64,000 bases of DNA from JAPWJZ01 sp041287865 (GCA_041287865.1 JBGGMV010000092.1:1-64000); one strand, 5' to 3'. Shown: positions 8,859 to 18,343, counted from the first letter of the stretch. Made by a program: numbers and translations. Notes: generated by a model not told the origin, from the letters alone.

Positions 8859-9002
8859 GCAGCACCGATCGATAAATCAAAAGACGATCTCCTTAGCTCA
8901 GCCGCAAAAGAGCCATGTGAGATTATGGCTACTATCTAAGCGCTGCGGCGTTCAGAGAAGAAGCCCAGCAGCCTTCACAGGAATTTCTTAATCTTGGCTC
9001 TA

Positions 9003-9008
9003 TATAAT
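9003..9008 (+). promoter_or_regulatory. Possible -10 element upstream of the 9054 gene
   Basis: A perfect TATAAT 45 bases before the ATG at 9054. No good -35 hexamer is found at the right distance, so the promoter may need an activator or may be incidental. Confidence 0.3.
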
Positions 9009-9053
9009 AGAGACGTAGGAACTCACCTGCGGCAATAGGGGTAAACGCTTAAA

Positions 9054-10553
9054 ATGACTGTCTTTCTGGCCGCCCAGGAAAAGATGGAGATGCACTTTAA
9101 CGGGCCCATGCGGTCGGGCATCGTTCTCGATTCACAGGCGCTGCTGAACGCAGGCTATCGCAAGTTTCAGGCCGAGCTGGCGAAGATGCTGCGCGAGCGG
9201 TATGTGGGCCGCTGGGAAACGCCCGATTTCCGCGGCCGCAAAAACAACATGAGTTTCGACGTCGACAGTTTTCAGGGCGAAACCATCATTCCGAGATTTC
9301 TGATCAACCGGATTTTCGAGGGCGAGGATATGCAGAATATCCTGTCCGAATTCCACCTGCCGAACGAGCTGACGCCGCCCGAGCAGCTGGAAACCCCGGG
9401 CGCGCCGCAGGAAAACGAAAAGGCGGAGGATTACCGCCCCGACCCCGAATTCGAAACATCCGTCCCCGCGCATGACAAGCGCAGCCGCGGTCCCCGCCCC
9501 GAAAAAAAACGCATCGACGCCAGTTTCGCCATCGAGCGGATGGACGTGGTGCTGTACGACTATGGCTATGCGTCCTGCGTCATCAGCGGCCATGTGACGG
9601 CGCACAAAGACCTGACCATTCAGGAATACCGGTCAAGCGTCGAGCAGATCAGCTCCGCCCTGTCGGACTATACCGAACTCTTCCAGAGCACCATCGCCAA
9701 AATCGCCAAGGTGATCCCGAAGCAATTCGTGGTGATGAGTTTCCACGAAGGCGACGTGCTGGACGAAGACCACTGGCCGCATACCACGCTGCGCCGCCAT
9801 ATCGGCGAGCTGTTCTGGGTGCATCGCCTGTTTGCCGTGCCCTGTAAAAACCAGGTCGAGCTGATCCGCCAAAAAACCGAGGCACGCGCGCTGGTCTATT
9901 CGTCGCGCACCGACGTGATGGAGGATATGAGTTTGCGTTCCGACATGGCGATATTCCCCGGCCACGGCAATTCATGCGTTGTCTATACCGAAGGCGTCAC
10001 GCCGGCATGGAACGCGGCGCGGCTCCGCGCCACGGTGCGGGCGAAAAACGTTTTCTATGCGGCATTGGAAGACCTTGACCGCGATTTGTTTTACCTCAAC
10101 AACGAAGTGGGGCAATTGTCGGGCGCGGAGGATATCCAGCAGCTGGAGCAATTCGCGCGGTATATGTCGGACTGCCTTGTGCGCGTGAATTTCCTGAAAT
10201 CCGTCTATGACGACTACGACAACCAGCTCGACCCGCAATCAATCGAGATATGGAACCTTTTGCGCAAGGCGTGGATTATGGATGACATGTTCCGCGCCAT
10301 CGACCAGAAAGTGCAGATGCTCGACAAGGCCCATAGCCGCACCGTGCAGCGCATCGCCGCGCTGCAGAGCAAGAAACTGGGCGCGCTGATCGTCGCCTTT
10401 ATCGGCATCGCGCTCTCCGCCCTTGTGATGGGCGTGCTGGGTGTTTTTTCGCACGGGCTCGCGCCCGAGATGTCTTTGTGGCAGGTAATCCTGCTTGCTT
10501 TCGGCTTGGGCGGTGCTACTTTTATAGCAACGCGGTTTTACAGGAAAAAATGA
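9054..10553 (+). CDS. Unknown protein with two C-terminal membrane helices
   Basis: A 499-residue protein that I cannot assign. Residues 1-440 look soluble and mixed alpha/beta, with an acidic/basic linker near 115-150. Residues about 330-440 are long amphipathic helices, and the last 55 residues form two membrane helices (ALIVAFIGIALSALVMGVLGV and VILLAFGLGGATFIATRFY). This soluble-domain, helical-stalk, two-helix plan recalls CorA-like or RMD1/DUF155-like proteins, but I see no GMN motif, so metal transport is not supported. It precedes the MoxR gene by 7 bases and probably shares its operon. An alternative start is the ATG at 9084, which has AGGA in front. Confidence 0.65.
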   Translation: MTVFLAAQEKMEMHFNGPMRSGIVLDSQALLNAGYRKFQAELAKMLRERYVGRWETPDFRGRKNNMSFDVDSFQGETIIPRFLINRIFEGEDMQNILSEFHLPNELTPPEQLETPGAPQENEKAEDYRPDPEFETSVPAHDKRSRGPRPEKKRIDASFAIERMDVVLYDYGYASCVISGHVTAHKDLTIQEYRSSVEQISSALSDYTELFQSTIAKIAKVIPKQFVVMSFHEGDVLDEDHWPHTTLRRHIGELFWVHRLFAVPCKNQVELIRQKTEARALVYSSRTDVMEDMSLRSDMAIFPGHGNSCVVYTEGVTPAWNAARLRATVRAKNVFYAALEDLDRDLFYLNNEVGQLSGAEDIQQLEQFARYMSDCLVRVNFLKSVYDDYDNQLDPQSIEIWNLLRKAWIMDDMFRAIDQKVQMLDKAHSRTVQRIAALQSKKLGALIVAFIGIALSALVMGVLGVFSHGLAPEMSLWQVILLAFGLGGATFIATRFYRKK

Positions 10554-10560
10554 GGAAAAA

Positions 10561-11571
10561 ATGACAATTCAACCTCTCGCTTCGGCGGAAATCTCGACCG
10601 ACCTTGAAAAGAAAGTGGCCGTGCTCGCACGCCAGCTCACCTCCGCGCGCGAGAATGTGCACAAGGTCATCATCGGCCAGCAGAGCGTGGTGGATTTGTG
10701 CCTGACGGCCATTCTTTCCGGCGGCCACTTCCTCATCATGGGCCTGCCCGGTCTTGGCAAAACCAAACTGGTCGAAACGCTGGGCACGGTGCTGGGCTTT
10801 GATGCCAAGCGCGTGCAGTGCACGCCCGACCTGATGCCCGCCGATATCGTGGGTTCTGAAATTCTCTCGACCGATGGCGGCGGGGAGCGTTCGTTCCGCT
10901 TTATCAAGGGCCCGATTTTCTGCCAGCTGCTGATGGCGGACGAAATCAACCGCGCCTCACCGCGCACGCAATCCGCGCTGTTGCAGGCGATGCAGGAATA
11001 TCAGGTATCCGTCGGCGGCACGACCTATGACCTGCCGCGCCCCTTCCACGTGATGGCGACGCAAAACCCGCTGGAGCAGGAAGGCACCTATCCGCTGCCC
11101 GAAGCGCAGCTGGACCGTTTCATCATGCAGATTGATATCGGTTACCCGACGCTGGCCGACGAAAAGAAAATGATTTTGGTCACCACCGGCATGCAGCAGG
11201 AAAAGGCCGACAAGGTTTTCAGCCCCGCCGACATCACGGCGGCGCAGGCCATTATCCGCCAGTTGCCCATCGGCCAGAAAGTGGTCGACGGGATTTTGAA
11301 CCTTGTGCAATCGGGCCGCCCCGACCAATCAAAACTCGAGAGCGTCAGGAAGCACGTCAGCTGGGGCCCGGGCCCCCGCGCTGGGCAGGCCTTTATGCTG
11401 GCGGCGCGTGCGAAGGCGCTGCTGGAAAATCGTTACTCGCCCTCGCTCGACGATGTGGTCGCGCTGGCGCCTTCTATCCTGCGCCACCGCATGGCGCTGC
11501 ATTTCTCGGCCCGCGCCGAAGGCAAGACGATCGAGGATATCATCAAGGAAATGACGGCGCAGCTGGGCTAG
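10561..11571 (+). CDS. moxR: MoxR-family AAA+ ATPase
   Basis: A 336-residue AAA+ ATPase. Walker A is GLPGLGKTKLVET, Walker B LLMADEINRASPRTQSALLQAMQE, and the sensor/arginine-finger region has ATQNPLEQEGTYPLPEAQLDRF, all typical of MoxR. The C-terminal lid follows to the end. MoxR proteins act as chaperones, usually paired with DUF58 and von Willebrand A proteins. Those partners are absent here; instead the gene lies between two unrecognised genes (at 9054 and 11575) with 7- and 3-base gaps, which suggests that those are the clients or partners in this organism. Confidence 0.9.
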   Translation: MTIQPLASAEISTDLEKKVAVLARQLTSARENVHKVIIGQQSVVDLCLTAILSGGHFLIMGLPGLGKTKLVETLGTVLGFDAKRVQCTPDLMPADIVGSEILSTDGGGERSFRFIKGPIFCQLLMADEINRASPRTQSALLQAMQEYQVSVGGTTYDLPRPFHVMATQNPLEQEGTYPLPEAQLDRFIMQIDIGYPTLADEKKMILVTTGMQQEKADKVFSPADITAAQAIIRQLPIGQKVVDGILNLVQSGRPDQSKLESVRKHVSWGPGPRAGQAFMLAARAKALLENRYSPSLDDVVALAPSILRHRMALHFSARAEGKTIEDIIKEMTAQLG

Positions 11572-11574
11572 TCG

Positions 11575-12603
11575 ATGCTCGATCAACTTTACGGCCTTTT
11601 CAGTTTTTTCAAGAACAAGGAGCGCGTGACGCTACCCAAGGGCGGGCCTGTGATTATCATGGGCGAAGACGCGGCCGTTATCTATTCACGCGGCGGCACG
11701 GGCCCCATGGCAAGCATCGAACGGCGCGCGCTACTGCCGTGGCGCATGCCGGGATTTGAAGCGGCGATGCAGGAAGCGCTGTCAGGGTTGAAGGGCCAGC
11801 CCGCGCCGCTGTTGCTGTTCAATGGCAGCAACCAGAAATACTTCGTGGAGGAAACGCCCGCTTCACTTCGCTGGTATGACGCGCCAAGGTTTGTGAAGCG
11901 CAAGGCGGAAATGGCGCTGCCGGAATCCGTCACGCGCGGCTGGATGCGCCAGCCCGCCAACCCCGATGTCAAAGCGCCGCCTGTCTACCTGATGGTGGGG
12001 ATCGACAAAACCGCGCCGATGCTGCGCATGGCGGCGGCCATGAACGCGGCGGGAATCAAGCCCAGCGGCTGCGGCACGCTGCCGCTGGAATCGCTGAGCC
12101 TTGCGACGGAACTGGCGGCGAAACTGCCGCGCAAGGGCCCCCCGTCGCGCTGGGTGATGCTGATGGCGCAGCACGAAAACGGCTGCCTGCGGCAGATTAT
12201 TTCACGCGACGGCGGGATGATCATAACGCGCATCACGCCCACCCCCTACCTGCCCGGCGAGGAGAAATGGGACGAGGAAGCGGGGCGCGAATTCAACGCC
12301 ACGCTGATCTATATGGCGCGGCGCGGCTTTACGCCGGAACAGGGGCTCGATTTCATCGTGCTCTGCGACAAGGCCGATAAAGCGTTTTTCGAGAAAAAGC
12401 CCGACGCCGCCCGCAACGTGAATGCGGTCACGGTGGCCGAAGCCATGAAGGCCATTATGCCCGGCATCATCGCCTCGCCCCCGCCCGGCAATTTCGCCGA
12501 CGCGCTGCACGCGGCCTGGGCGTCGAACTTCGCCGCGCTCCGCGTGCCACTGCCCTACCCCCAGCTGACGCCGGTGGTGAAGGACGGGAAGACGTTGCAT
12601 TAA
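11575..12603 (+). CDS. Unknown protein downstream of MoxR
   Basis: A 342-residue soluble protein that follows the moxR stop by 3 bases. Features are a beta-rich N-terminus (GGPVIIMGEDAAVIY), VYLMVGIDKTAPMLRMAAAM near residue 145, then SGCGTLPLESLSLATELAAKL, and GMIITRITPTPY near 215. This order loosely recalls the actin-like fold of PilM/GspL pilus or secretion proteins, but the resemblance is weak and no neighbouring pilus gene is present. No signal peptide or membrane helix. The 3' end overlaps the convergent gene at 12600 by 4 bases. Confidence 0.6.
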   Translation: MLDQLYGLFSFFKNKERVTLPKGGPVIIMGEDAAVIYSRGGTGPMASIERRALLPWRMPGFEAAMQEALSGLKGQPAPLLLFNGSNQKYFVEETPASLRWYDAPRFVKRKAEMALPESVTRGWMRQPANPDVKAPPVYLMVGIDKTAPMLRMAAAMNAAGIKPSGCGTLPLESLSLATELAAKLPRKGPPSRWVMLMAQHENGCLRQIISRDGGMIITRITPTPYLPGEEKWDEEAGREFNATLIYMARRGFTPEQGLDFIVLCDKADKAFFEKKPDAARNVNAVTVAEAMKAIMPGIIASPPPGNFADALHAAWASNFAALRVPLPYPQLTPVVKDGKTLH

Positions 12604-13076
12604 TAGCCGTAGCTGCGGGGTGCCGGTTTTTTCTTTTCGGGCGCTGGTGCGGATTTCTTTTTAGGCGCCGCTTTGGGTTTTTCTTCAGCGGCGTTCCTGC
12701 CGCCGATCAGCAGGGTGCCATCCTGTTTGGCAATCGCCGCGGCCCCGAACTTGACGCAATCGCTGCTCGCCTTGATGGCGTAGGTTTTGCCGTCGACGAT
12801 CACATCGCGGCGGCCCTTCATGACGGTCAGCACCTTGTAATCCTGTATCGTGATTTCCATGCCGTCCGTGTCGTCGTATTTGACGCATATCTTGTCGCCG
12901 CCACGGCCCAGCACGTCGCGCAAGGAGGCGGATTTTTTATCGCTGCGGACGAAAGCGGCGGCTTTCGCCTTGAAATCCACCATCTGCGCATCATCCTTCT
13001 GCACCGTTACAAAATAAATGAAGCCGGCGGCAAGAACGACGGCGGCGGCGATATGGGCGGATTTTTTCATTTTCAT
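12600..13076 (-). CDS. Small membrane-anchored protein with Lys/Pro-rich tail
   Basis: A 158-residue protein with an N-terminal hydrophobic segment (AAAVVLAAGFIYFVTV, residues 9-24) and a short globular region (about 30-125) that holds two Cys residues (ICVKYDDTDG and SDCVKFGAAA). The last 30 residues are rich in Lys, Pro and Ala (KKSAPAPEKKKPAP). I do not recognise it. The start overlaps the stop of the upstream thpR gene (ATGA), so it is probably translated with thpR. Confidence 0.6.
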   Translation of the reverse strand: MKMKKSAHIAAAVVLAAGFIYFVTVQKDDAQMVDFKAKAAAFVRSDKKSASLRDVLGRGGDKICVKYDDTDGMEITIQDYKVLTVMKGRRDVIVDGKTYAIKASSDCVKFGAAAIAKQDGTLLIGGRNAAEEKPKAAPKKKSAPAPEKKKPAPRSYGY

Positions 13077-13612
13077 TTCTCCAGCGGGTAATGCTGCAAT
13101 TCTTCGTAAACCGGGCCGTTCTTGGTGCTGCGGCTTTGGTAGAGAATAAAATCTTCCACCTCGAACGCGTCGCCGGAAAAGAGGTTATGCGCGGCCATGA
13201 ACTGGCCGACCTTGTCTTCCTCCACATGGCGCAGCCTTGCCAGCGTCACGTGCGGGATGTATTTGCGGTTTTCGAACGGCAGCTTGTATTTTTCCAGCGC
13301 GCGGTCGACTTTTTCTTTCAGTCTGTGAAGCGGTTCGCTTTTTTCGACGCCGATCCACAGAACCTTGGGGAATTCGCCCTGCGCGAAGCTGCCGGTGCCT
13401 TTTAATTCCACCTTAAAGGGCTCCATGCGGATACCGGAGAGCGCTTCATCGACCATTTCCGCATCGGCCTCGTTCACTTCGCCGATAAAGGTCAGGGTAA
13501 TGTGAAAGTTGTCGCGCTCCGTCCAGAGCGCGCCTTCGATACCGCCCTGCAGCAGCGTCAGGCGCTGGCGCAACAGGATGGGCAGGGACAATCCGGCGAA
13601 AAGGCGAAGCAT
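13073..13612 (-). CDS. thpR: RNA 2',3'-cyclic phosphodiesterase
   Basis: A 179-residue member of the 2H phosphoesterase (LigT/ThpR) family. The two catalytic H-x-T motifs are visible: HITLTFIGEV near residue 40 and HVTLARLRHV near residue 125. The family opens 2',3'-cyclic phosphates on RNA ends and can ligate tRNA halves in vitro. The length is typical. It ends with an ATGA overlap onto the small membrane-anchored gene, and its start is 1 base after the tesA stop, so tesA-thpR-unknown form one transcript. Confidence 0.85.
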   Translation of the reverse strand: MLRLFAGLSLPILLRQRLTLLQGGIEGALWTERDNFHITLTFIGEVNEADAEMVDEALSGIRMEPFKVELKGTGSFAQGEFPKVLWIGVEKSEPLHRLKEKVDRALEKYKLPFENRKYIPHVTLARLRHVEEDKVGQFMAAHNLFSGDAFEVEDFILYQSRSTKNGPVYEELQHYPLEK

Positions 13613-13613
13613 G

Positions 13614-14312
13614 TTATTCCAGCGGGGATTTTTTCACGAGCAGGTCGGCGACAGTCGGCAGCATCTTTTCCACGATCACGGCGACGCCTTCCTTGTTCGG
13701 GTGCACGCCGTCGCGCTGGTTGAGGTTGGCGTTCAGCGCCACGCCGTCGAGGATAAAGGGATAGAGCACCGCGTTATAATCGCGCGACAGGTCGGCGTAC
13801 ATTTTAATATAGGCGCCGTCGAAAACCTTGCTGCGCGCATGGCGCATGCCCGCCATCATGACAGGCAGCTTCTTGTCTTTCAAAATTTCCATCATCTGGC
13901 GCAAATTTTCGCGCGTCAGGCCGGGCTGGATATTGCGCAGCATGTCGTTGCCGCCAAGGCAGATGATGACGTAATCGGGCTTCACGTTTTTCAGCTGCCA
14001 TTCAAGGCGGCGCAGGCCCCCCGCCGATGTCTCGCCCGAATTGCCGGCGTTCACCACCCGCACGGGCAAGCCATGTTCTTTCAGCTTGGCCTCCAGCTGC
14101 GCAGGCAGGGCGTCGGTTTTCGCCAGGCCCAGGCCTTCGACCAGGCTGTCGCCGAAGAACATAATGACTTTTTCTTTGGCGACCGCGGGCGGCGGGGCGG
14201 GATCGACCGCATAGGCAGGGAATACGGCAATAAACATCAATAAAATCAATGCGGCCTTGAAGACGGCCCAATTAGCTTTATTCTTAAGCGGATTGGAGAA
14301 AAACGCAGGCAT
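13614..14312 (-). CDS. tesA: GDSL-family esterase/lysophospholipase, TesA type
   Basis: A 232-residue SGNH hydrolase. Block I is MFFGDSLVEGLG (catalytic Ser), block II NAGNSGETSAGG, block III CLGGNDMLRN, block V DGVHPNKEG (catalytic Asp/His). The N-terminus (positive residues, then ALILLMFIAVFPAYA) is a signal peptide, so the enzyme is periplasmic; TesA hydrolyses acyl-CoA thioesters and lysophospholipids. The ATG at 14312-14310 shares two bases with the ATG of the divergent ybbA gene (a single CATG serves both). A TTG at 14318 is an alternative. The tesA-ybbA-ybbP grouping is widespread in proteobacteria. Confidence 0.85.
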   Translation of the reverse strand: MPAFFSNPLKNKANWAVFKAALILLMFIAVFPAYAVDPAPPPAVAKEKVIMFFGDSLVEGLGLAKTDALPAQLEAKLKEHGLPVRVVNAGNSGETSAGGLRRLEWQLKNVKPDYVIICLGGNDMLRNIQPGLTRENLRQMMEILKDKKLPVMMAGMRHARSKVFDGAYIKMYADLSRDYNAVLYPFILDGVALNANLNQRDGVHPNKEGVAVIVEKMLPTVADLLVKKSPLE

Positions 14313-14997
14313 GAACAAGTCCCCTCATCATTCCCCTATTGTAACGCTTCAGGGCGTCGATTTGAAACTGAAAAGCGACGCGGGCGAAGTGCATATCCTG
14401 AAGGACATAAACCTCAATCTAGAGCAGGGGCGCACTGTTTCCATCACCGGCCCTTCCGGTTCGGGAAAGACATCGCTGCTGATGGTGCTCAGCGGACTGG
14501 AAAGACCGACGGGCGGGAAAATCACCGTTGCGGGTCAGGACTTGTCCGCCATGGGCGAGGACGGGCTTGCCGCCTTCCGCCGCGACCAGATCGGCATCGT
14601 CTTCCAGAACTTTCATTTGATCCCCACTATGACCGCGCTTGAGAACGTCGCCGTGCCGCTGGAGCTGCGCGGGGAGAAAGACGCGTTCGAAAAAGCCAAA
14701 GCCGCGCTTGAACAAGTCGGCCTTGGTCATCGCCTGACCCATTACCCTGGGCAGCTGTCGGGCGGGGAGCAGCAACGCACCGCGCTCGCCCGCGCCTTTG
14801 CGACCAAGCCGCGCCTGATACTGGCGGACGAGCCCACCGGCAACCTCGACGCCGCGACGGGCGAGAAAGTTTTAGAAGTGCTGTTCGGCCTTGCCGAGCA
14901 GGGCGGCACGACATTATTGATCGTCACGCACGACCCGAAACTGGCGGCGCGCTGCCAGCAGGCGGTGAAGATCGCCGACGGGCGTATCGCCGCATGA
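14311..14997 (+). CDS. ybbA: ABC transporter ATPase, YbbA/LolD type
   Basis: A 228-residue ATPase of the MacB/LolD group. Walker A GPSGSGKTSLL, Q-loop IVFQNFHLIPTMTALENV, signature LSGGEQQRTALARA, Walker B LILADEPTGNLD, and H-loop VTHDPK are all intact. The ATG at 14311 has GGAG about 11 bases upstream and gives the family N-terminus; the longer frame from 14257 would run into tesA. Its stop overlaps the permease start (ATGA). Together with YbbP it forms a mechanotransmission-type complex that in other bacteria is linked to TesA. Confidence 0.88.
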   Translation: MNKSPHHSPIVTLQGVDLKLKSDAGEVHILKDINLNLEQGRTVSITGPSGSGKTSLLMVLSGLERPTGGKITVAGQDLSAMGEDGLAAFRRDQIGIVFQNFHLIPTMTALENVAVPLELRGEKDAFEKAKAALEQVGLGHRLTHYPGQLSGGEQQRTALARAFATKPRLILADEPTGNLDAATGEKVLEVLFGLAEQGGTTLLIVTHDPKLAARCQQAVKIADGRIAA

Positions 14998-17519
14998 GCT
15001 TGGCCCTGACCTATGCACGGCGTGAAATGCGCGCAGGGCTTGCGGGTTTTTACGTCTTTATCGCCTGCCTTGTACTGGGCGTCGCGGCCATCGCCGCCGT
15101 GCAGTCATTATCACGCGCAATGCAGGAAAGCCTGCTTCATGACGGCAGGTATATTCTGGGTGGTGACGTCGCGGTGCGCACGCTCTACCAGCCCGCGACA
15201 CAGGAACAGCTTGATTTCATGCGCAAGGAACTGGGCGAGGTGAGCCGCACCGCCAACCTGTCGACAATGGTCAGGACAGCCGACGGCACACGCGCCACGA
15301 TGGCGGAACTGAAAGCCGTCGACGCCCTGTACCCACTTTACGGTACGGCGGAATTTTCCGATGCGGCGGGCGTGAAGCTGGACAAAACACCGCAGGAAAT
15401 CACCAAGGACGGCGGCGCTGCCGTCGAAAGCGGCCTGCTGGCGCGCCTGAACATCAAGCTTGGCGATAAAATCTTTATCGGCGAGAAAGACTTCACCGTC
15501 ACCGGCGTCGTGACGCGCGAGCCCGACCGTATCGGCCTTGAGGGATTTTCGCTGGCGCCCCGCATCATCATCAGCTGGGACGATTTGCCGGCGACGAAGC
15601 TGATGGACGAAGGCAACCTTGCGTCCTATAGCCAGCGCATCAAGACGGACAAGGCGCTGACGGCGGAGAAAATGCTGGACGCCAAATTCCCCGGGCAAAA
15701 CTGGCGCATCCGCGATTACACCAGTTCGTCGCCGCGCATCGAGCGCTATATCAACCGCCTTGCTTTCTTTCTGACGCTGACAGGCCTCACCACATTGCTG
15801 GTCGGCGGCGCGGGCATATCGAATGCCGTGCGCGGATACCTTGACGGGCGCATGGCGCATATCGCGACGCTGAAATGCCTTGGCGCGTCGTCTGGTTTTG
15901 TGCTGCGGGTCTTTTTATTGCAGGTATCCTTTATTGCGGTACTGGGCACTGTTATCGGTCTATGTATCGGCGCGGGAGCCGCCTATTACGCATCTGGGCT
16001 GCTGACGGCGAAGCTGTCGCTGACAGATTTGAAGGCTTTTTATCCGGATGCGCTGGCACTGTCGGCCACATTCGGATTGCTGGCTGCCCTTGCCTTCACG
16101 CTCTGGCCGCTGGGCCGCGCTGTAAAGGTGTCGCCCGCAGGGCTGTTCAGGGATGCGGTGGCCCATGCGCAGCAGCGGCCTTCGCCCGCTATCATTACAG
16201 TTATCGCGCTGTCGGGCCTGTCGCTGGCACTGCTGGCAGTGGCGTCTTCGGCTGATAAATTTTTCGCCATCTGGTTTACAGGCGGCGCGGCAGCCGCCTT
16301 CGTACTGCTGCTGGGGCTCTCCACGCTGGTAAAGACGATTTTGTCGAAAATCAAGCCACGCCAGCCGGAGGCGCGCATGGCGGTTGCCAATATCACGCGG
16401 CCCGGCAACGTATCGACCGGCATTTTGCTGTCATTGGGATTAGGACTTTCGGTGCTGGTGGCGATTGCGCTGGTGGAATATAACTTCTCGCGCCTTGTGA
16501 ACGAGGATTTATCGGCGCATGCGCCGTCGTTCTTCTTCACCGACGTGCAGCCAGACCAGGTGGCGGAGTTCGAGAGGGTCGTCAAATCTTTCCCCTCGGC
16601 CCGCGAAATCAACATGACGCCGGTCTTGCGCGGCCGCATCGTGAAGGTGAACGGCGAGGCGGCGGAGGACAGGATCAAGGGTTCCGCCGCAGGGCAGCGC
16701 CACGACTGGGTGACGCGTTCAGACCGTTCCTTCACCTATATGGCCGAACCTCCCCCGCACGGAGAGATGACGGCGGGCAAATGGTGGCCGAAGGATTACA
16801 GCGGCGCTCCGGTGGTGTCGATTTCAACCGAAGTGGCCGATGCGCTTGATATCGGCGTGGGCGATACCATCACCGCCAACATCCTTGGCATCGAGATACC
16901 GGCCAAGGTCATGAACATCCGCAACGTCGACTGGTCAAGCTTCACGATGAATTTCGCCGTGACCTTTAACCCCGGCGCGTTGCAGGATGCGCCCGCGACC
17001 TATATGGCGACGGCGATTGCCGATGCGAAAGACGAAGAAGCGCTGATGGCAAAACTGGCGACCGAAATCCCCAATGTCACCAGCATCCGGCTGAAGGACG
17101 CACTGGAAGTCGCGGGCACCATCATCGCCGCCGTGGCGCAGGCCGTGCGCATCAGTGCGGGTGTGACGCTGCTGGCGGGGGCGCTGGTGCTGGCGGGCGG
17201 GATTGCGGCCGCGCGCCGCCGTCATGCCTATGACGCCGTGATTTTGAAGGTGCTGGGCGCGAGCCGCCGGCGCATCTTTACCGCCTTCCTGCTGGAATAC
17301 GGCATTTTGAGCCTGTCGGCCGCGCTGCTGGCGTCGCTGATCGGCGCGGCGGCCGCCTGGGGCGCGGTGAAATTCATTATGGACCTGCCGTGGAAGTTCA
17401 GCCTGCTGTCGCTGCTGGGCGTGGCGACGCTCTGCATCACCATCACGCTGCTGGCGGGTTTTTCGGGCACCTTCGCGGCGCTGCGGCAGAAGCCGGCGAC
17501 CTACCTTCGCAACAGTTGA
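14994..17519 (+). CDS. ybbP: FtsX-family permease, YbbP type
   Basis: An 841-residue inner-membrane protein with the two-FtsX-domain layout of YbbP: one N-terminal helix (about 17-37), a large periplasmic domain, helices at about 260-280, 305-335 and 355-375, a central four-helix region (400-500), a second periplasmic domain, and three C-terminal helices (about 720-835). The C-terminal FtsX motif contains ILKVLGASRRRIFTAFLLEY. Coupled to ybbA by ATGA. The complex probably moves or extracts a lipid or lipoprotein substrate at the outer face of the inner membrane; the substrate is not known. Confidence 0.85.
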   Translation: MSLALTYARREMRAGLAGFYVFIACLVLGVAAIAAVQSLSRAMQESLLHDGRYILGGDVAVRTLYQPATQEQLDFMRKELGEVSRTANLSTMVRTADGTRATMAELKAVDALYPLYGTAEFSDAAGVKLDKTPQEITKDGGAAVESGLLARLNIKLGDKIFIGEKDFTVTGVVTREPDRIGLEGFSLAPRIIISWDDLPATKLMDEGNLASYSQRIKTDKALTAEKMLDAKFPGQNWRIRDYTSSSPRIERYINRLAFFLTLTGLTTLLVGGAGISNAVRGYLDGRMAHIATLKCLGASSGFVLRVFLLQVSFIAVLGTVIGLCIGAGAAYYASGLLTAKLSLTDLKAFYPDALALSATFGLLAALAFTLWPLGRAVKVSPAGLFRDAVAHAQQRPSPAIITVIALSGLSLALLAVASSADKFFAIWFTGGAAAAFVLLLGLSTLVKTILSKIKPRQPEARMAVANITRPGNVSTGILLSLGLGLSVLVAIALVEYNFSRLVNEDLSAHAPSFFFTDVQPDQVAEFERVVKSFPSAREINMTPVLRGRIVKVNGEAAEDRIKGSAAGQRHDWVTRSDRSFTYMAEPPPHGEMTAGKWWPKDYSGAPVVSISTEVADALDIGVGDTITANILGIEIPAKVMNIRNVDWSSFTMNFAVTFNPGALQDAPATYMATAIADAKDEEALMAKLATEIPNVTSIRLKDALEVAGTIIAAVAQAVRISAGVTLLAGALVLAGGIAAARRRHAYDAVILKVLGASRRRIFTAFLLEYGILSLSAALLASLIGAAAAWGAVKFIMDLPWKFSLLSLLGVATLCITITLLAGFSGTFAALRQKPATYLRNS

Positions 17520-17564
17520 TTAAGCGCAAGCTTTCCCCTAGCCTGAATGCAGGGGGAGCGCATC

Positions 17565-18251
17565 ATGGCAAAGGCTAAAAAAGCGACGCTGCAGCATTTC
17601 ATGCGCGATACCTATTACACCATGGCGCTGGGGCTGACGGTTTCCGCCATGCTGGCCTTCGGGGTCGAAAACATTTATTTCCTTGGCAACCTGTTCCTCG
17701 GCTTTCCGCTGATCTTCCTGTCCATCATGGCGCCGCTGGTTTTTATCTGGCTGGGGTTCAGCCGCCAGCGCATCGAGCGGATGGAGGCGCAGAAAATCAC
17801 CATCAGTTATTTCGCCTATGCCGCCATGATGGGCGTGTCGCTGACGGCGCTCTTCGGTATCTTCGTGCGCGGCATGATGGGGCCGATGCTGTTTATCACC
17901 GCGATCGCCTATGCCGCCGCGGCGCTGTTCGGGCAGCTGACGCGCCGCGATATCGGCAAGCTCGACAGCTTCCTTGTGATGGCGGCCACGGGCGGGGTGC
18001 TGGTGATGGCGCTGGTCAGCCGCATGGGGCTGGATGTCATCCAAATCATCGCCTGCGCGCTGGTGCTGGTGGCCTTTATCGGCATCGCGGCATGGGAGGA
18101 GCATATATTGCACGAAACCTATGACCACGGGCTGGATATGAACGACCCGCTGCGGCTCTCGGTTACCGGGGCGTTTATTATGTATATGGGGTTCATGGGA
18201 TTGTTCGAAATGCTCTGGGGTTTTACCGGCTCTGCTAAAAAACGCAGATAA
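17565..18251 (+). CDS. Bax inhibitor-1/YccA family membrane protein
   Basis: A 228-residue integral membrane protein with about seven hydrophobic helices. The order of helices, FSRQRIERMEAQ after helix 2 and the C-terminal AAWEEHILHETYD followed by a last helix match the Bax inhibitor-1 (YccA/YbhL) group, whose bacterial members are linked to calcium leak or to modulation of FtsH. The start at 17565 is chosen because GGGGGAG lies 7 bases upstream; the frame itself opens at 17547. It is the first of two adjacent paralogues. Confidence 0.85.
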   Translation: MAKAKKATLQHFMRDTYYTMALGLTVSAMLAFGVENIYFLGNLFLGFPLIFLSIMAPLVFIWLGFSRQRIERMEAQKITISYFAYAAMMGVSLTALFGIFVRGMMGPMLFITAIAYAAAALFGQLTRRDIGKLDSFLVMAATGGVLVMALVSRMGLDVIQIIACALVLVAFIGIAAWEEHILHETYDHGLDMNDPLRLSVTGAFIMYMGFMGLFEMLWGFTGSAKKRR

Positions 18252-18343
18252 TTCAAAAGCTTAATAATATTGTCATCCAATTCATCCGATGCTACGTATA
18301 AGCCTTAAGAGTTAGTGTTTTAACATCAAGGGAAGCCAAAACC

